From positions 1 to 64,000 of the forward strand of contig JADGNZ010000007.1 in NCBI GenBank assembly GCA_017883205.1: a DNA stretch of 64,000 nt, in the 5' to 3' direction. The notes under the pieces are model-generated. The model saw only the letters and a list, made by a program, of their open reading frames with translations, ran no database searches and was not told the DNA's origin. Each line of letters begins with the position of its first letter. Position 1 is the first letter of the stretch. The stretch is from Thermoanaerobaculia bacterium (lineage in GTDB: Bacteria > Acidobacteriota > Thermoanaerobaculia > Gp7-AA8). The translations under genes were made by a program, and so were the position numbers. Positions 52,152 to 62,141 of this stretch are shown here, in pieces.

Positions 52152-54107
52152 ATGTGCGGACTCACTGGATTCGTAGCGCCGTCGTCGAAAACTTCAGACG
52201 AGCTGGTTGGCGTTCTGCGGCCGATGTGCGAGGCGATTGCCCATCGCGGGCCTGATGATTCCGGCGAGTGGATCGATCCCGAGCTCGGGGTCGCCCTCGG
52301 ATTCCGGCGGCTGGCCATCATCGATGTTTCGCCGGCTGGGCATCAGCCGATGGTGTCGGCGTCGGGACGCTATGTCGTCACGTTCAACGGCGAGATCTAC
52401 AACTTCGAGGCGCTTCGGAAGGAGTTGCGTGAGGCTGGGCTGGCGCCGCTGTTCCGCGGGCATTCGGACACCGAGGTGATGCTGGCGGCGTTTGAGGCGT
52501 GGGGTGTGGAGGCGTCCGTTCGACGCTTCAACGGCATGTTCGCCATCGCGTTGTGGGATCGCAAGCTGCGCCGGCTGTACCTGATGCGCGACCGGATGGG
52601 CGTGAAGCCGCTCTATTACGGTTTTGCGGGACAGACGTTCCTCTACGGATCGGAGTTGAAAGCACTGCGGCGGCATCCGGACTTCGACCGGACGATCGAC
52701 CGCGGGGCGCTCGGTCTCTACTTTCGCTTCCTCTACGTGCCGGCTCCGTACAGCATTTACGAAGGTATCCGCAAGCTGATGCCGGGCACGATCCTCACGT
52801 TCGATCCGGCAACGAGGGAGATGGAGACGACGACGTACTGGTCGGTGTCAGACGCGGCGGCTCGCGGGATGGAGCATCGTTTTCAGGGCTCGGAGGAAGA
52901 CGCGTCGCGCGCAGCCGAGGAGTTGCTTCGCGACGCTGTGCGCATCCGGATGATTGCTGACGTCCCGCTGGGCACTTTCCTCTCCGGCGGTATCGATTCC
53001 TCGCTCATCACGGCGCTGATGCAGGCGGAGAGCTCCACGCCCGTTCGCACATTCACGATCGGGTTCACCGAGACCGATTACAACGAGGCTCCCTACGCCG
53101 CGGCCATCGCCCGTCACCTCGGCACGGACCACACCGAGCTTTACATGACGCCGGACGACGTTGTGAACGTCATCCCAAAACTGCCGGCCATGTACGACGA
53201 GCCCTTTGGCGACTCCTCGCAGATTCCGACGCATCTCGTGGCCATGCTGGCGAGGCGGCACGTCACGGTCAGCCTCTCCGGCGACGGCGGCGACGAATTG
53301 TTCGGAGGCTACACGCGCTACTTCATCGGCCAGCGCCTGTTTCGCCGTTTGGCTGCATTGCCGGTTTGGACCCGTCCGGCGATCGGGCGAGCGCTCGCTT
53401 CACTTTCACCGCGCGGGTGGGACCGTCTTCTCGCCCTCGGGCGTCCGTTGTTGCCGTCGTCGCTTCGGCAGGCGAATCCCGGACAACGAATTCACAAGGT
53501 TGCGCGCGTCATCGCGGCGAACGATCAGGATGCGATGTACTTCGAGTTGGTCTCCCACTGGTCGAATGTCGTCCTTCGGGCAGGCGATGCCGAAGCGCCG
53601 GTGACTTCGCAGGCGGCACGTCCGCGAATCACCGATCCGGTGGAGCGCATGATGTATTTCGACCAGATCTCGTATCTGCCGGACGACATTCTGACGAAGG
53701 TGGACCGGGCCAGCATGGCTGTGTCGCTGGAATCGCGCGAGCCGCTCCTCGACTACCGGCTCGTCGAGCTCGCCTGGACGTTACCGCTGTCGATGAAGGT
53801 GCAGAATGGCCAGGGGAAACGCGTGCTGCGTCGCGTTCTCGACCGCTACGTGCCGAAGGCTTTGATCGATCGCCCCAAGATGGGATTCGGCATTCCGCTC
53901 GAGTCGCTGCTCCGAGGCCGCCTGCGCGACTGGGCGGAGTCGCTCCTCGATCCTTGCACGATGCACGCACAGGGGTTCCTCGACACGGCAATGGTGCAGG
54001 CGCGATGGAAGGATCACCTCGACGGCAAAGACCAGTGGAAGTTCCACCTGTGGGGAGTGCTGATGTTTCAGCAATGGCTGCAAAGCGAATTGACAATGGA
54101 CAATTGA
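52152..54107 (+). CDS. asnB: Asparagine synthase (glutamine-hydrolysing), AsnB type
   Basis: MCGLTGFVAP; AIAHRGPDDSGEW; FNGEIYNFEALR; PLGTFLSGGIDSSLITALM. Confidence 0.95.
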   Translation: MCGLTGFVAPSSKTSDELVGVLRPMCEAIAHRGPDDSGEWIDPELGVALGFRRLAIIDVSPAGHQPMVSASGRYVVTFNGEIYNFEALRKELREAGLAPLFRGHSDTEVMLAAFEAWGVEASVRRFNGMFAIALWDRKLRRLYLMRDRMGVKPLYYGFAGQTFLYGSELKALRRHPDFDRTIDRGALGLYFRFLYVPAPYSIYEGIRKLMPGTILTFDPATREMETTTYWSVSDAAARGMEHRFQGSEEDASRAAEELLRDAVRIRMIADVPLGTFLSGGIDSSLITALMQAESSTPVRTFTIGFTETDYNEAPYAAAIARHLGTDHTELYMTPDDVVNVIPKLPAMYDEPFGDSSQIPTHLVAMLARRHVTVSLSGDGGDELFGGYTRYFIGQRLFRRLAALPVWTRPAIGRALASLSPRGWDRLLALGRPLLPSSLRQANPGQRIHKVARVIAANDQDAMYFELVSHWSNVVLRAGDAEAPVTSQAARPRITDPVERMMYFDQISYLPDDILTKVDRASMAVSLESREPLLDYRLVELAWTLPLSMKVQNGQGKRVLRRVLDRYVPKALIDRPKMGFGIPLESLLRGRLRDWAESLLDPCTMHAQGFLDTAMVQARWKDHLDGKDQWKFHLWGVLMFQQWLQSELTMDN

Positions 54108-54579
54108 CAATTGACAACGGGGTCACAGGAACCTGCGATCTCGCTCGCCGCTCGGACAGCTCGCCTCTCCTCCTGCGCCGGTCGGACTGAGATCGGGGGG
54201 TAGGTAGCTTCGGGTGCCCGCTGCCTTGCAACGACTGGCCACAACCGGTGGCGAGATATCCAAGATTTTAGTTGTCGATCTCGATAACGGTAGCGACAAT
54301 CTCGATATCGTTATCCAGAATCTGGAGATCTTCATCCAGAATCTGGATATCGATATCTAGGAATCCAGATATTGATATCGAGAATCTCGATGTCAATGGC
54401 AAGAATCTGGATATCGATATCTAGAATCCAGATATCGATAGCGAGAATCTCGATGTCAATGGCGAGAATCTGGATCTCGATAGCGAGAATCTCGATGTCG
54501 TCAGCGACTATTTCGATGATCTTGATGCTAAATTTGGTCGAGCGACCCGTTGTCAATTGTCAATTATCAATTGTCAATT
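54088..54579. repeat. Segment bounded by 33-bp inverted heptanucleotide arms (31/33 match) enclosing 21-bp array 3
   Basis: AATTGACAATGGACAATTGACAATTGACAACGG (54088-54120) vs reverse complement of 54547-54579. Confidence 0.85.
54262..54525. repeat. 21-bp-period array 3 (about 12 degenerate units)
   Basis: AGAATCTGGATATCGATATCT / AGAATCTCGATGTCAATGGCG / AGAATCTGGATCTCGATAGCG in 21-nt register; palindrome GATATCGATATC. Confidence 0.92.
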
Positions 54580-54591
54580 AGGACTGCCGCC

Positions 54592-55470
54592 TCAGCGCGC
54601 AAACGCGCGTGTGGCGATTCGCACCGGATACGCGGCGAAATAGCCGAGGTTGCCAGGGTCGTAGCGAAGGCTCTTGATCATGTGCTTGAAGAACTGCCGC
54701 GGCTGGTGCAACTGGAAATAGCAGCCGGCCAGCACGCGATGGATGCGCCCGTAGGAGTGATTGCGAAGCGACTGGACTGTTGGATCCAGGAATGCCTTCT
54801 CGAGCGCTCGCAGCATCGAAATCTCCATCCGGCCTACATTCAGATGAAGGCCGCCGCCGTGCAATCGATACGTGAGCAGAGGCTCGCGGATGTATCCGGC
54901 GCGGTAACGGACAGCGATGCGATAGCAGAAGTCCCAATCCTCCGACGGTTGCAGGCTTTCATCGTAGCCGCCGATCTCCGCGGCCACCCGCTTCGGCACC
55001 ATGATCCCGCTGCCGGGCGTTCCGATGACTTCGCGGTCGAGGCGCAATAGCTCCGTCGCCACCCACCCTTCCATGCCGTTCAGCGATACCGAGAGCAGTT
55101 TTCCGTCGCCGTCGACCGATTCGGCGGCGCAGTGAACGAGACCCAGGCTCGGATCAGCGACGAAACGCGCGATCTCACGCTCGAGGGACTGCGGCTTCAG
55201 TATGTCGTCGGAGTCGAGAAAGGCCAGATACTCACCGCGGGCCGCCGCAGCGCCGCTGTTTCGCGCCGCGCCGACTCCGCGGTTGTCCTGACGAATGACA
55301 CGGATGCGCTCGCCGTACGTGGCCAGGACTTGCGGCGTGTCGTCGGTCGAGCCGTCGTCGACGACGATGACCTCGATTGGACGATATGTTTGCGCGAGCG
55401 CGCTATCGATCGCATCGCGCAGGAACCGGCCGTAGTTGTACGTCGGGATGATGACCGAGACTGTATTCAC
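54592..55470 (-). CDS. Family 2 glycosyltransferase
   Basis: VSVIIPTYNYGRFLRDAIDSALAQTYRPIEVIVVDDGSTDDTPQVLATYG; GEYLAFLDSDDILKPQSLEREI. Confidence 0.93.
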   Translation of the reverse strand: MNTVSVIIPTYNYGRFLRDAIDSALAQTYRPIEVIVVDDGSTDDTPQVLATYGERIRVIRQDNRGVGAARNSGAAAARGEYLAFLDSDDILKPQSLEREIARFVADPSLGLVHCAAESVDGDGKLLSVSLNGMEGWVATELLRLDREVIGTPGSGIMVPKRVAAEIGGYDESLQPSEDWDFCYRIAVRYRAGYIREPLLTYRLHGGGLHLNVGRMEISMLRALEKAFLDPTVQSLRNHSYGRIHRVLAGCYFQLHQPRQFFKHMIKSLRYDPGNLGYFAAYPVRIATRAFAR

Positions 55471-55512
55471 GGATGCGCCTTTGTGCCACGAGTCCGCTCC
55501 GATGTAAACAAG

Positions 55513-57126
55513 TCAGTGATCGGAGGAATCTCTGCGTCGCAGGGGCATGGGCAGCAATCGCCGGAGGGCCTTCCTCTCATCACCTTTGAGGACGCGCGTC
55601 AAAATCAACAGGGCATACGTGGCGACGGCGACGGCTGCGACGACGGCGTGTAGCATCGCGGAGCTTGTGAGGATGGCGACGATCGGAACGGGCAGCAGCA
55701 GAACCGCCGCGGCGGCGAGATACGCCTGTCTGTTGTCCGGCCACGGTGCGTACGCAAAGCCTGACGTGCGTTGGGCGAAGTATGCAAGCGCGACCGCGCC
55801 AGTCAGCGTGCGAAGACTCCACGCGATCGCTGCTCCGACCGCGCCGAACTGATGGATGAGGACGGCGGAGAGGATTACGTACGGGATCACGAGCGACAAA
55901 TTGAGGCGGGCGATGATGTCGGTGCGCCCAAGCGCGATCAGCAACGCGTAGGGAACGTACGTCATGATCTCGGCGACCACGCCGCCCATGAGCAGGTAAA
56001 GCGGCAACGTGCTCTCGCGCCCGAACTCGGCGCCGGCCCAGACGGTGAAGAACGGCTGTGCCACCGCGCAGACGAACATCGCCGCCGGCACGGCCCAGAA
56101 CAGCATGCCGTGGAGCGCGCGCCGGTAGAGCAACTGCATCGCCTCGAGGTCGGGGCGCATGTGGAGCTGCGAGAAGGCTGGCACGAGTGATTGGACGATC
56201 GTCGCCGGCAACTGCGTCGGCATGTAGGCCAGCGTGAACGCGATCGAATAAAACGCCAGCGCCTGCACCGAGGCAAAGCGTGGGAGCAGGACCTTCTCTG
56301 AGTTCGCGAGCAACGTCGCGGTCATCGAGGAAACCACCAATGCTCCACCGAATCTCGCAAGCGGCTTCAGAAGAGCGCGGTCGACATGAGGCTGCCGCAG
56401 GCTGGGCAGCAGCTTCACTCCAACGATCGCGTACAGCAGCGCGGTTGCGATCGCGGCGCTTGCGATCACCATCACGGCGGAGGTCAGCCCGCCACCCAGC
56501 AGTAGAACTACCGGGATTAGCAGGATCTGTCCGGCTGCGGTGCCGGCGGTGATGAGCGCCACGAGATCGATTCGCAGGCGCACGAATGCCGGTGTGTTGA
56601 AAACCCCCGCCACGGCCCGTGCGAGGAATCCGACGGCGGCCAGGCGCATGGCCACAATCGCGGCCGGTCGCAATGACAGAGGAAGGTGGAGCCCATGCTC
56701 GACGAGCAAGGGCGCACCAAACATCAGCAGGATTGCCAAGGTCGTTGCAGGGATCACCGCGAGGGCGAGCGCCGACCAGATCGCGGTTGCCTCGCCGCGC
56801 TCGTCACCGGCGGCGTAGGCGTGGGAACCGAATCGCGTCGAAGCCGTTCCCATCCCCAGGTCGCCAAAAGAGAGATAGCCGATCAGGACATGGACGAGCG
56901 TCAGGACGCCGTAGCTCTGCGCGCCGAGGAGTCGGATCGTAAACGGCGTCGCCACGAGCGTCGCCAGCATGGTCACGCCCTGGCCGCCGAGGTTCCAGAA
57001 GCTGCCTTGCACGACGCGGGAAGTCAGCCCCGCTCCGAAGCGCGGCGCACCGGCTTGTGCGAGATCGCTGAGCGGCGCGCCGACGCTCAGGTCATCGAGA
57101 GGGTGCAGCGATGGATCGTCAGTCAT
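55513..57126 (-). CDS. Polysaccharide flippase (Wzx/MATE-like)
   Basis: VVQGSFWNLGGQGVTMLATLVATPFTIRLLGAQSYGVLTLVHVLIGYLSFGDLGMG; about 12 hydrophobic segments. ORF extends to 57186. Confidence 0.88.
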   Translation of the reverse strand: MTDDPSLHPLDDLSVGAPLSDLAQAGAPRFGAGLTSRVVQGSFWNLGGQGVTMLATLVATPFTIRLLGAQSYGVLTLVHVLIGYLSFGDLGMGTASTRFGSHAYAAGDERGEATAIWSALALAVIPATTLAILLMFGAPLLVEHGLHLPLSLRPAAIVAMRLAAVGFLARAVAGVFNTPAFVRLRIDLVALITAGTAAGQILLIPVVLLLGGGLTSAVMVIASAAIATALLYAIVGVKLLPSLRQPHVDRALLKPLARFGGALVVSSMTATLLANSEKVLLPRFASVQALAFYSIAFTLAYMPTQLPATIVQSLVPAFSQLHMRPDLEAMQLLYRRALHGMLFWAVPAAMFVCAVAQPFFTVWAGAEFGRESTLPLYLLMGGVVAEIMTYVPYALLIALGRTDIIARLNLSLVIPYVILSAVLIHQFGAVGAAIAWSLRTLTGAVALAYFAQRTSGFAYAPWPDNRQAYLAAAAVLLLPVPIVAILTSSAMLHAVVAAVAVATYALLILTRVLKGDERKALRRLLPMPLRRRDSSDH

Positions 57127-57199
57127 GCCATGATTGCGCTCAGGGGCCGGACGCGGGAGCGTACCTTCCCCGCGCACCTCCAGCAACTTCCTCGGAACG

Positions 57200-58429
57200 A
57201 TGACGACCGGCGCTCGCGCTCTCTACCTCTGTTACTTCGGTCTGCGCGAGCCACTCGTCCAGACGCAGGTTCTCCCTTATCTGCGCGAGCTGGTTGCCGG
57301 AGGCGTGAGCATGTCTCTGCTCACGTTCGAGCCCGAACCGAAGAAGCGCTGGACGAAAGAGGCGATCGAGGAGTGGCGGGAGCGGCTGCGGCGTGACGGG
57401 ATCGAATGGTACATGTTGAAGTACCACAAACATCCGTCGTTGCTGGCCACGCTCTTCGATGTGATCCGAGGCGCGCTCCTGGCCGTTTCCATTTCGCGCA
57501 AAGAGCGCATCAACCTGTTTCACGGCCGTAGTCATGTCGGTGCGGCGATTGGAGCGCTGGCGAAGTGGATGACTGGCGCGCGCCTTCTGTTCGATATTCG
57601 CGGCTTTCTCGCCGACGAGTATGTCGATTCGGGCAACTGGCGCGCGGGCGGGCTGCTCTTCTCGATGACGAAAGCTGCCGAGCGCTGGCTTTGCCGGGCC
57701 AGCGACGGTTTCGTTGTCCTTACCGAGAGCGCGAAAGAGACACTGTTTCCGGGTGGCGCCGGCGCGAAGCCTTTGGAGATCATCCCATGCTGCGTCGGCG
57801 AGGAGCGGTTCGCGGCCGCTCTTCGCAGCGATCGTGAAACCACGCGCGCCGAGCTTGGTCTCGCCGGCCGGACTGTCTTTGTCTACGTCGGCGCATTGGG
57901 CGGCTACTACCTGACGCGTGAGACCGCCGGCCTGCTCGCGGCCGCACGGCGGAGGGATTCGAGCACGTATGCGCTCGTGCTGACGGCGACGGCGTCAAAT
58001 GCGATGGCCGAAGAGCTCGAGCAGCGCGGCTTGACGAAAGATGACTATCGCGTAACAAAGATCGATCCGGGAGAGGTCCCGCGGTATCTGCGAGCAGCCG
58101 ATGTGGCGCTGGCGATCATGCGTCCCTCGTTCGCGCGGAGATCGACGTCGCCGACAAAACTGGCGGAGTATTTCGCCGCGGGGCTGCCTGTCATCGTCAC
58201 CGCCGGAATCGGCGACGTCGACGCGCATGTCGCAGAAAGCCGGGGAGGCGTTCTGCTTCGGAGCTTTGACGAAGCTGCGTACAACGAAGCGCTCGACGCG
58301 ATCGAAGAGCTTCGCCGCGACCCACGCCTTGCGGCGCGCTGTCAGGCGGAAGCGCGCCATCGCTATGACCTCGGTGCGGTCGGAGGCAAGCGCTACCTCC
58401 GGCTCTACGAAGCAATCCTTCGCCCATGA
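57200..58429 (+). CDS. Glycosyltransferase (GT4-like)
   Basis: ALYLCYFGLREPLVQTQVLPYLRELVAGGVSMSLLTFE; EIIPCCVGEERF; SPTKLAEYFAAGLPVIVTAGIGDVDAHVAESRGGVLL. Start trimmed from 57134. Confidence 0.87.
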   Translation: MTTGARALYLCYFGLREPLVQTQVLPYLRELVAGGVSMSLLTFEPEPKKRWTKEAIEEWRERLRRDGIEWYMLKYHKHPSLLATLFDVIRGALLAVSISRKERINLFHGRSHVGAAIGALAKWMTGARLLFDIRGFLADEYVDSGNWRAGGLLFSMTKAAERWLCRASDGFVVLTESAKETLFPGGAGAKPLEIIPCCVGEERFAAALRSDRETTRAELGLAGRTVFVYVGALGGYYLTRETAGLLAAARRRDSSTYALVLTATASNAMAEELEQRGLTKDDYRVTKIDPGEVPRYLRAADVALAIMRPSFARRSTSPTKLAEYFAAGLPVIVTAGIGDVDAHVAESRGGVLLRSFDEAAYNEALDAIEELRRDPRLAARCQAEARHRYDLGAVGGKRYLRLYEAILRP

Positions 58430-59535
58430 TTCTCGCAACTCCGGAACGACGCCTCCGTGTTCTCGCATTGGCCTCGTATCCGGAGGAGGCTGCCTCGTCG
58501 CGATACCGCCTCGTGCAATACATCGAGCCCCTTGCCGCGCGCGGGATCGACGTCACGTTCTCGCCGTTTCTCGACGCGCGGCTTTTCGCGGTGCTCTACA
58601 AACCAGGGAAACTAGTCGGCCGGTTGCCTGCGCTGGTGTTGCGTACGCTGGCGCGAATCGGCGCTGTGATTGGTGCGTGGCGCGCCGACGTCGTCTTCGT
58701 GCAGCGCGAGGCCATGTTGTTCGGCCCGCCGCTGATCGAGTGGATCGCCACGCGCTTGCTCCGTCGTCCGCTTCTCCTCGACCTCGATGACGCCACGTGG
58801 GTTTCGTATGCGAGTCCGGTCTATGGACGCTTGGCCACGCTTCTGAAGTGGCCTTCGAAAACGAACCGGCTCATTCGATGGGCGAGCGCCGTCGCGTGCG
58901 GCAGTCCGAACGTCGCCAGCTACGCCCGTTCCCTGGGCGCATCAGCCACGCTCGTTCCGACGACGGTCGATACGCGCGTTTTCCGTCCTGCCCGCAACCC
59001 CGTCGCGCGCGTGCCTGTTGTGGGTTGGGTCGGTACGCATGGGACCTACGCTTATCTGGAGCGGCTCTTTCCTCTCCTCCAGCGGCTGAGGCGCGAGATC
59101 GAGTTCCGATTGCTGATCGCCGGCGCCGGACGCGACGTCATCGACGTGCCGGGAGTCGAGACGATCACGAGATCGTGGAGTCTGGAGAGCGAGGTTGCGG
59201 ATTTTCAGTCGCTCGACATCGGGCTCTATCCGATTGCCGAAGACGAATGGAGCGCGGGAAAGTCCGGACTCAAAGCCGTGCAGTACATGGCCTGCGGCGT
59301 GCCGTTCGTCATGAGTCCAGTTGGTGTTTGCGCGACGATGGGCATCGCCGGCGAGACGCATTTTGCAGCCACCACCGACGATGACTGGTACGGCCATCTT
59401 CGTGCGCTGCTGACGGACGGGAAACTTCGCGAGCGAATGGGCGCGAGCGGACGCGCATTCGCGGAGACGCACTGCGGCATCGAAGCCAGCGCCGATCTGC
59501 TTTCTGACCTTATTCGCACTGTCGCACGAACGTGA
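58426..59535 (+). CDS. Glycosyltransferase (GT4/GT1-like)
   Basis: ASSRYRLVQYIEPLAARGIDVTFSPFLD; LIEWIATRLLRRPLLLDLDDATW; LYPIAEDEWSAGKSGLKAVQYMACGVPFVMSPVGV. Confidence 0.87.
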   Translation: MILATPERRLRVLALASYPEEAASSRYRLVQYIEPLAARGIDVTFSPFLDARLFAVLYKPGKLVGRLPALVLRTLARIGAVIGAWRADVVFVQREAMLFGPPLIEWIATRLLRRPLLLDLDDATWVSYASPVYGRLATLLKWPSKTNRLIRWASAVACGSPNVASYARSLGASATLVPTTVDTRVFRPARNPVARVPVVGWVGTHGTYAYLERLFPLLQRLRREIEFRLLIAGAGRDVIDVPGVETITRSWSLESEVADFQSLDIGLYPIAEDEWSAGKSGLKAVQYMACGVPFVMSPVGVCATMGIAGETHFAATTDDDWYGHLRALLTDGKLRERMGASGRAFAETHCGIEASADLLSDLIRTVART

Positions 59536-59550
59536 GACACTGCGCCGCCG

Positions 59551-61182
59551 TTGATGATTCTTGACCTGCTTCACATCCCCCTTGCTGTCGCCGCATGCTT
59601 TGCCCTGTGGAAGCTCTGGGCCTCGCTCGCAGGACGTGGCCGTGCATCGCTCATCATCACCTTCGGCTTTCTGATTCGCGCCTTCGGCGGCGAGATCCTC
59701 TTCTGGATCTCGTATCTGAAACTGCCGGTCGCGAGGTCGTTGCAACTCGGCGACGGCTTCTGGTTCTTTGCCGTCGACGGACCAGGGATGCTTGGCTACG
59801 CGCGGGAGTTGATCCCGGGTGGTCCGATCGCGCTCTTTCTGACCGGGCGAGTGATACCTTCGCATGCGTTCATCCAGGTGTTCACCGCGTTTGCCTGGAC
59901 ATTCGGAACGTTTGCGTCGGTCGCGATCCTGCTCAACTGTGCATCCTTTCTCGCCACGTGCGCGATCATCCTGCGGCTCGGCGAATACGGCGCGCGCGGT
60001 GAGCGACTGCGCCTCGTCGCCCTGGCGGCCATGGCCTTCGGCCCGGGGACGATTCTCTGGTCTCTGCAGCTTCTCAAGGACACGCTCTTCATTTTCCTGA
60101 TCGCGGCGATGATCGCCAGCTGTTTCTCCTGGCAGGAGCTGTGGCGCGGCGCCCTCACCAACTGGCGAAAAAAACTCTTCGCGGCCGGCGCGATGCTGGC
60201 CGTTCTGTACACGATGGCTGGCATTCGGTGGTACCTCGCCGTTTTCTTCTGGGGTGCATGGAGTGTGTTTGGACTACTTACAACACTGGCGGCCAGGAAG
60301 AAGCTCGTGGCAATCCCCGCCAATGTGTTCCTCTTCGTGCTGCTCGCCCAAGCAGTGCGCCTCGGCGGCGGCTACGACGTGCCGTCATCGATCCGGCGCG
60401 TCCTCGATCCGCGCCCTTCGATTGCCGCAACGTTCCGGCCGTCAGTCCTGACGAAGGACCTCAGCGTCCGACGCTACGGATTCGAAAAGACGCCTGGAGC
60501 GACCACGATCATTGCCGGCCGCGCGCTCGAGTCGAATAACCCCCATAGCAGCGAGACTGCGAAACAGCAGCCCGCGCAGCTCGCCTTGCCCGCGCCGTCC
60601 GTGCAGCCCGTGCAGCCCGCGCAGCCCGCGCCGTCCGCACAGCTTGCGCCGTCCGCCCAGCTTGCGCCGTCCGTGCAGCCCGCGCCGTCCGTGCAGCCCG
60701 CGCCGTCCGTGCAGCCCGCGCCGTCCGTGCAGCCCGCGCAGCCCGCGCAGCCAGCGCCGTCCGCCCAGCCCGCTTGGTCCGTGCAGCCCGTGCAGTCCGT
60801 GCAGCCCGTGGACAAGACGACAGACCAGCATCCCATCGCGAAGACGATGGCCGGGTTGGCGGCGGAGTTCCTTCCGCGCAGCATCGGCCAGGCTCTTGGC
60901 CTTCTCCGCATCGGCGGCGGACGGGGCTTCTGGCTTTTCGCCGAGCTCGATACGCTCGTCCTCGATGGCTTGCTGATCTTCTCGATCGTCGTCTGCGCGC
61001 ACAGTCTTCGCACGCACAGCCGCATAACGCCGCTCTTCGTGTTGCTGCTGATCGTCTTCCTGGCGACGGCCGGACCGCTGGCCTACACGGTCAACAATTT
61101 CGGCACGCTCTTTCGACTGCGCCAGATGCTGTACGCGATCCTCGCGTTCTTGCCGCTGACACTGCGAGCTCGCGCGAATTAG
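59551..61182 (+). CDS. Polytopic membrane protein of the exopolysaccharide cluster with a Pro/Gln/Ser hexapeptide repeat loop
   Basis: Many hydrophobic helices; internal (PSVQPA/PSAQLA)n between predicted TM regions; downstream of the glycosyltransferases. Confidence 0.75.
   Translation: MMILDLLHIPLAVAACFALWKLWASLAGRGRASLIITFGFLIRAFGGEILFWISYLKLPVARSLQLGDGFWFFAVDGPGMLGYARELIPGGPIALFLTGRVIPSHAFIQVFTAFAWTFGTFASVAILLNCASFLATCAIILRLGEYGARGERLRLVALAAMAFGPGTILWSLQLLKDTLFIFLIAAMIASCFSWQELWRGALTNWRKKLFAAGAMLAVLYTMAGIRWYLAVFFWGAWSVFGLLTTLAARKKLVAIPANVFLFVLLAQAVRLGGGYDVPSSIRRVLDPRPSIAATFRPSVLTKDLSVRRYGFEKTPGATTIIAGRALESNNPHSSETAKQQPAQLALPAPSVQPVQPAQPAPSAQLAPSAQLAPSVQPAPSVQPAPSVQPAPSVQPAQPAQPAPSAQPAWSVQPVQSVQPVDKTTDQHPIAKTMAGLAAEFLPRSIGQALGLLRIGGGRGFWLFAELDTLVLDGLLIFSIVVCAHSLRTHSRITPLFVLLLIVFLATAGPLAYTVNNFGTLFRLRQMLYAILAFLPLTLRARAN
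60590..60815 (+). repeat. 18-bp in-frame coding tandem repeat (hexapeptide PSVQPA)
   Basis: GTGCAGCCCGCGCCGTCC-type units repeated with substitutions (CACAGCTTGCGCCGTCCG etc.). Confidence 0.9.
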
Positions 61183-61381
61183 GAGTGCGGGCGTCTTCGC
61201 CCGCGGGCACTCGGGCGTCCCGCCCGAGTGCTTGGGGCGGCGGGAATGATCGGGCCGATGACGCTCTCCGGTAACGCTCGATTGGTCGTTCGGCCGCCTC
61301 TTTGTCCAGCCTCGTCAACCCCCAAAACAAACCACCGGGCGAGGACGCCCAGTGGCCGCGGGCGAGACGCCCTCACTCCTC
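61182..61381. repeat. REP-like paired element, copy A, upstream of the transposase gene
   Basis: GGAGTGCGGGCGTCTTCGCCCGCGGGCACTCGGGCGTCCCGCCCGAGTGC ... CCACCGGGCGAGGACGCCCAGTGGCCGCGGGCGAGACGCCCTCACTCCT. Confidence 0.9.
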
Positions 61382-61494
61382 TGTGTAGACTTTTTCGCGT
61401 CCGAGGGCCATTACTTTGCTCTCTCCCTGCTTAGCGAGCCTACATATTGTGGAGTTCGCGATTCGCGGAAGTGGGCCGAGGTAGCCTCGGATGC

Positions 61495-62141
61495 ATGAGA
61501 AAAACGACGACGCGGTACGACCTCGGGGCCGTCGAAGTTCGCAAGCGTTCGCATCTGCCTCACTGGGATGTGGAGCATGGCATCTACTTCGTCACTTGGA
61601 ATCTGATCGATGCCATTCCTGCCTACGTACACGAACAACTTCGCATGCAACGAGCCTACGAGATGGAACGGCTTCGAAGCCTTCGAGGCGATTACTCGAT
61701 TGGTGAGAAGCACGCGATCGAGGCGGCGATTCGGCGTGCATACGAGGAGCAACTCGATAAGGGTGAAGGCCAGTGCCTGCTGAAAGATCCGCGATGCGCG
61801 AAACTTGTCGCGGATGCTCTCGAATATTTCGATGATGTAAAGTGCAGGCAATACTGCTGGTCTGTGATGCCAAACCACGTGCACACGATCTTCACCTGCG
61901 TTCCGCCCTACGCGGTCGACGAGGTGCTCCATTCGTGGAAGAGCTACACGAGCAAGGAGATCGGCAAGATTCTCGGATTGCGCGGAACAATTGGCAAGCC
62001 GAGTATTTCGATCACTCCATCCGCGACCCCGGCGAACTGCAAAGAACCGTCGAATACGTCGCGCAAAATCCGGCAGCCGCCGGCCTTCGCGACTGGCCGT
62101 GGTCGCGCGTCTACCCCGACCGCATCAACGCGGTTGTGTAA
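61495..62141 (+). pseudogene. REP-associated tyrosine transposase (RAYT, Y1_Tnp/TnpA_REP family), frameshifted near 61.97-61.99 kb
   Basis: Frame 1: MRKTTTRYDLGAVEVRKRSHLPHWDVEHGIYFVTWNLIDAIP...CWSVMPNHVHTIFT (HUH-containing motif); frame 2 continues with NNWQAEYFDHSIRDPGELQRTVEYVAQNPAAAGLRDWPWSRVY. Confidence 0.85.

Noticed and set aside
54332-54556. Minus-strand 74-aa ORF (EILAIDIEILAIDI)
   Set aside because: Direct translation of 21-bp array 3; no independent coding evidence.
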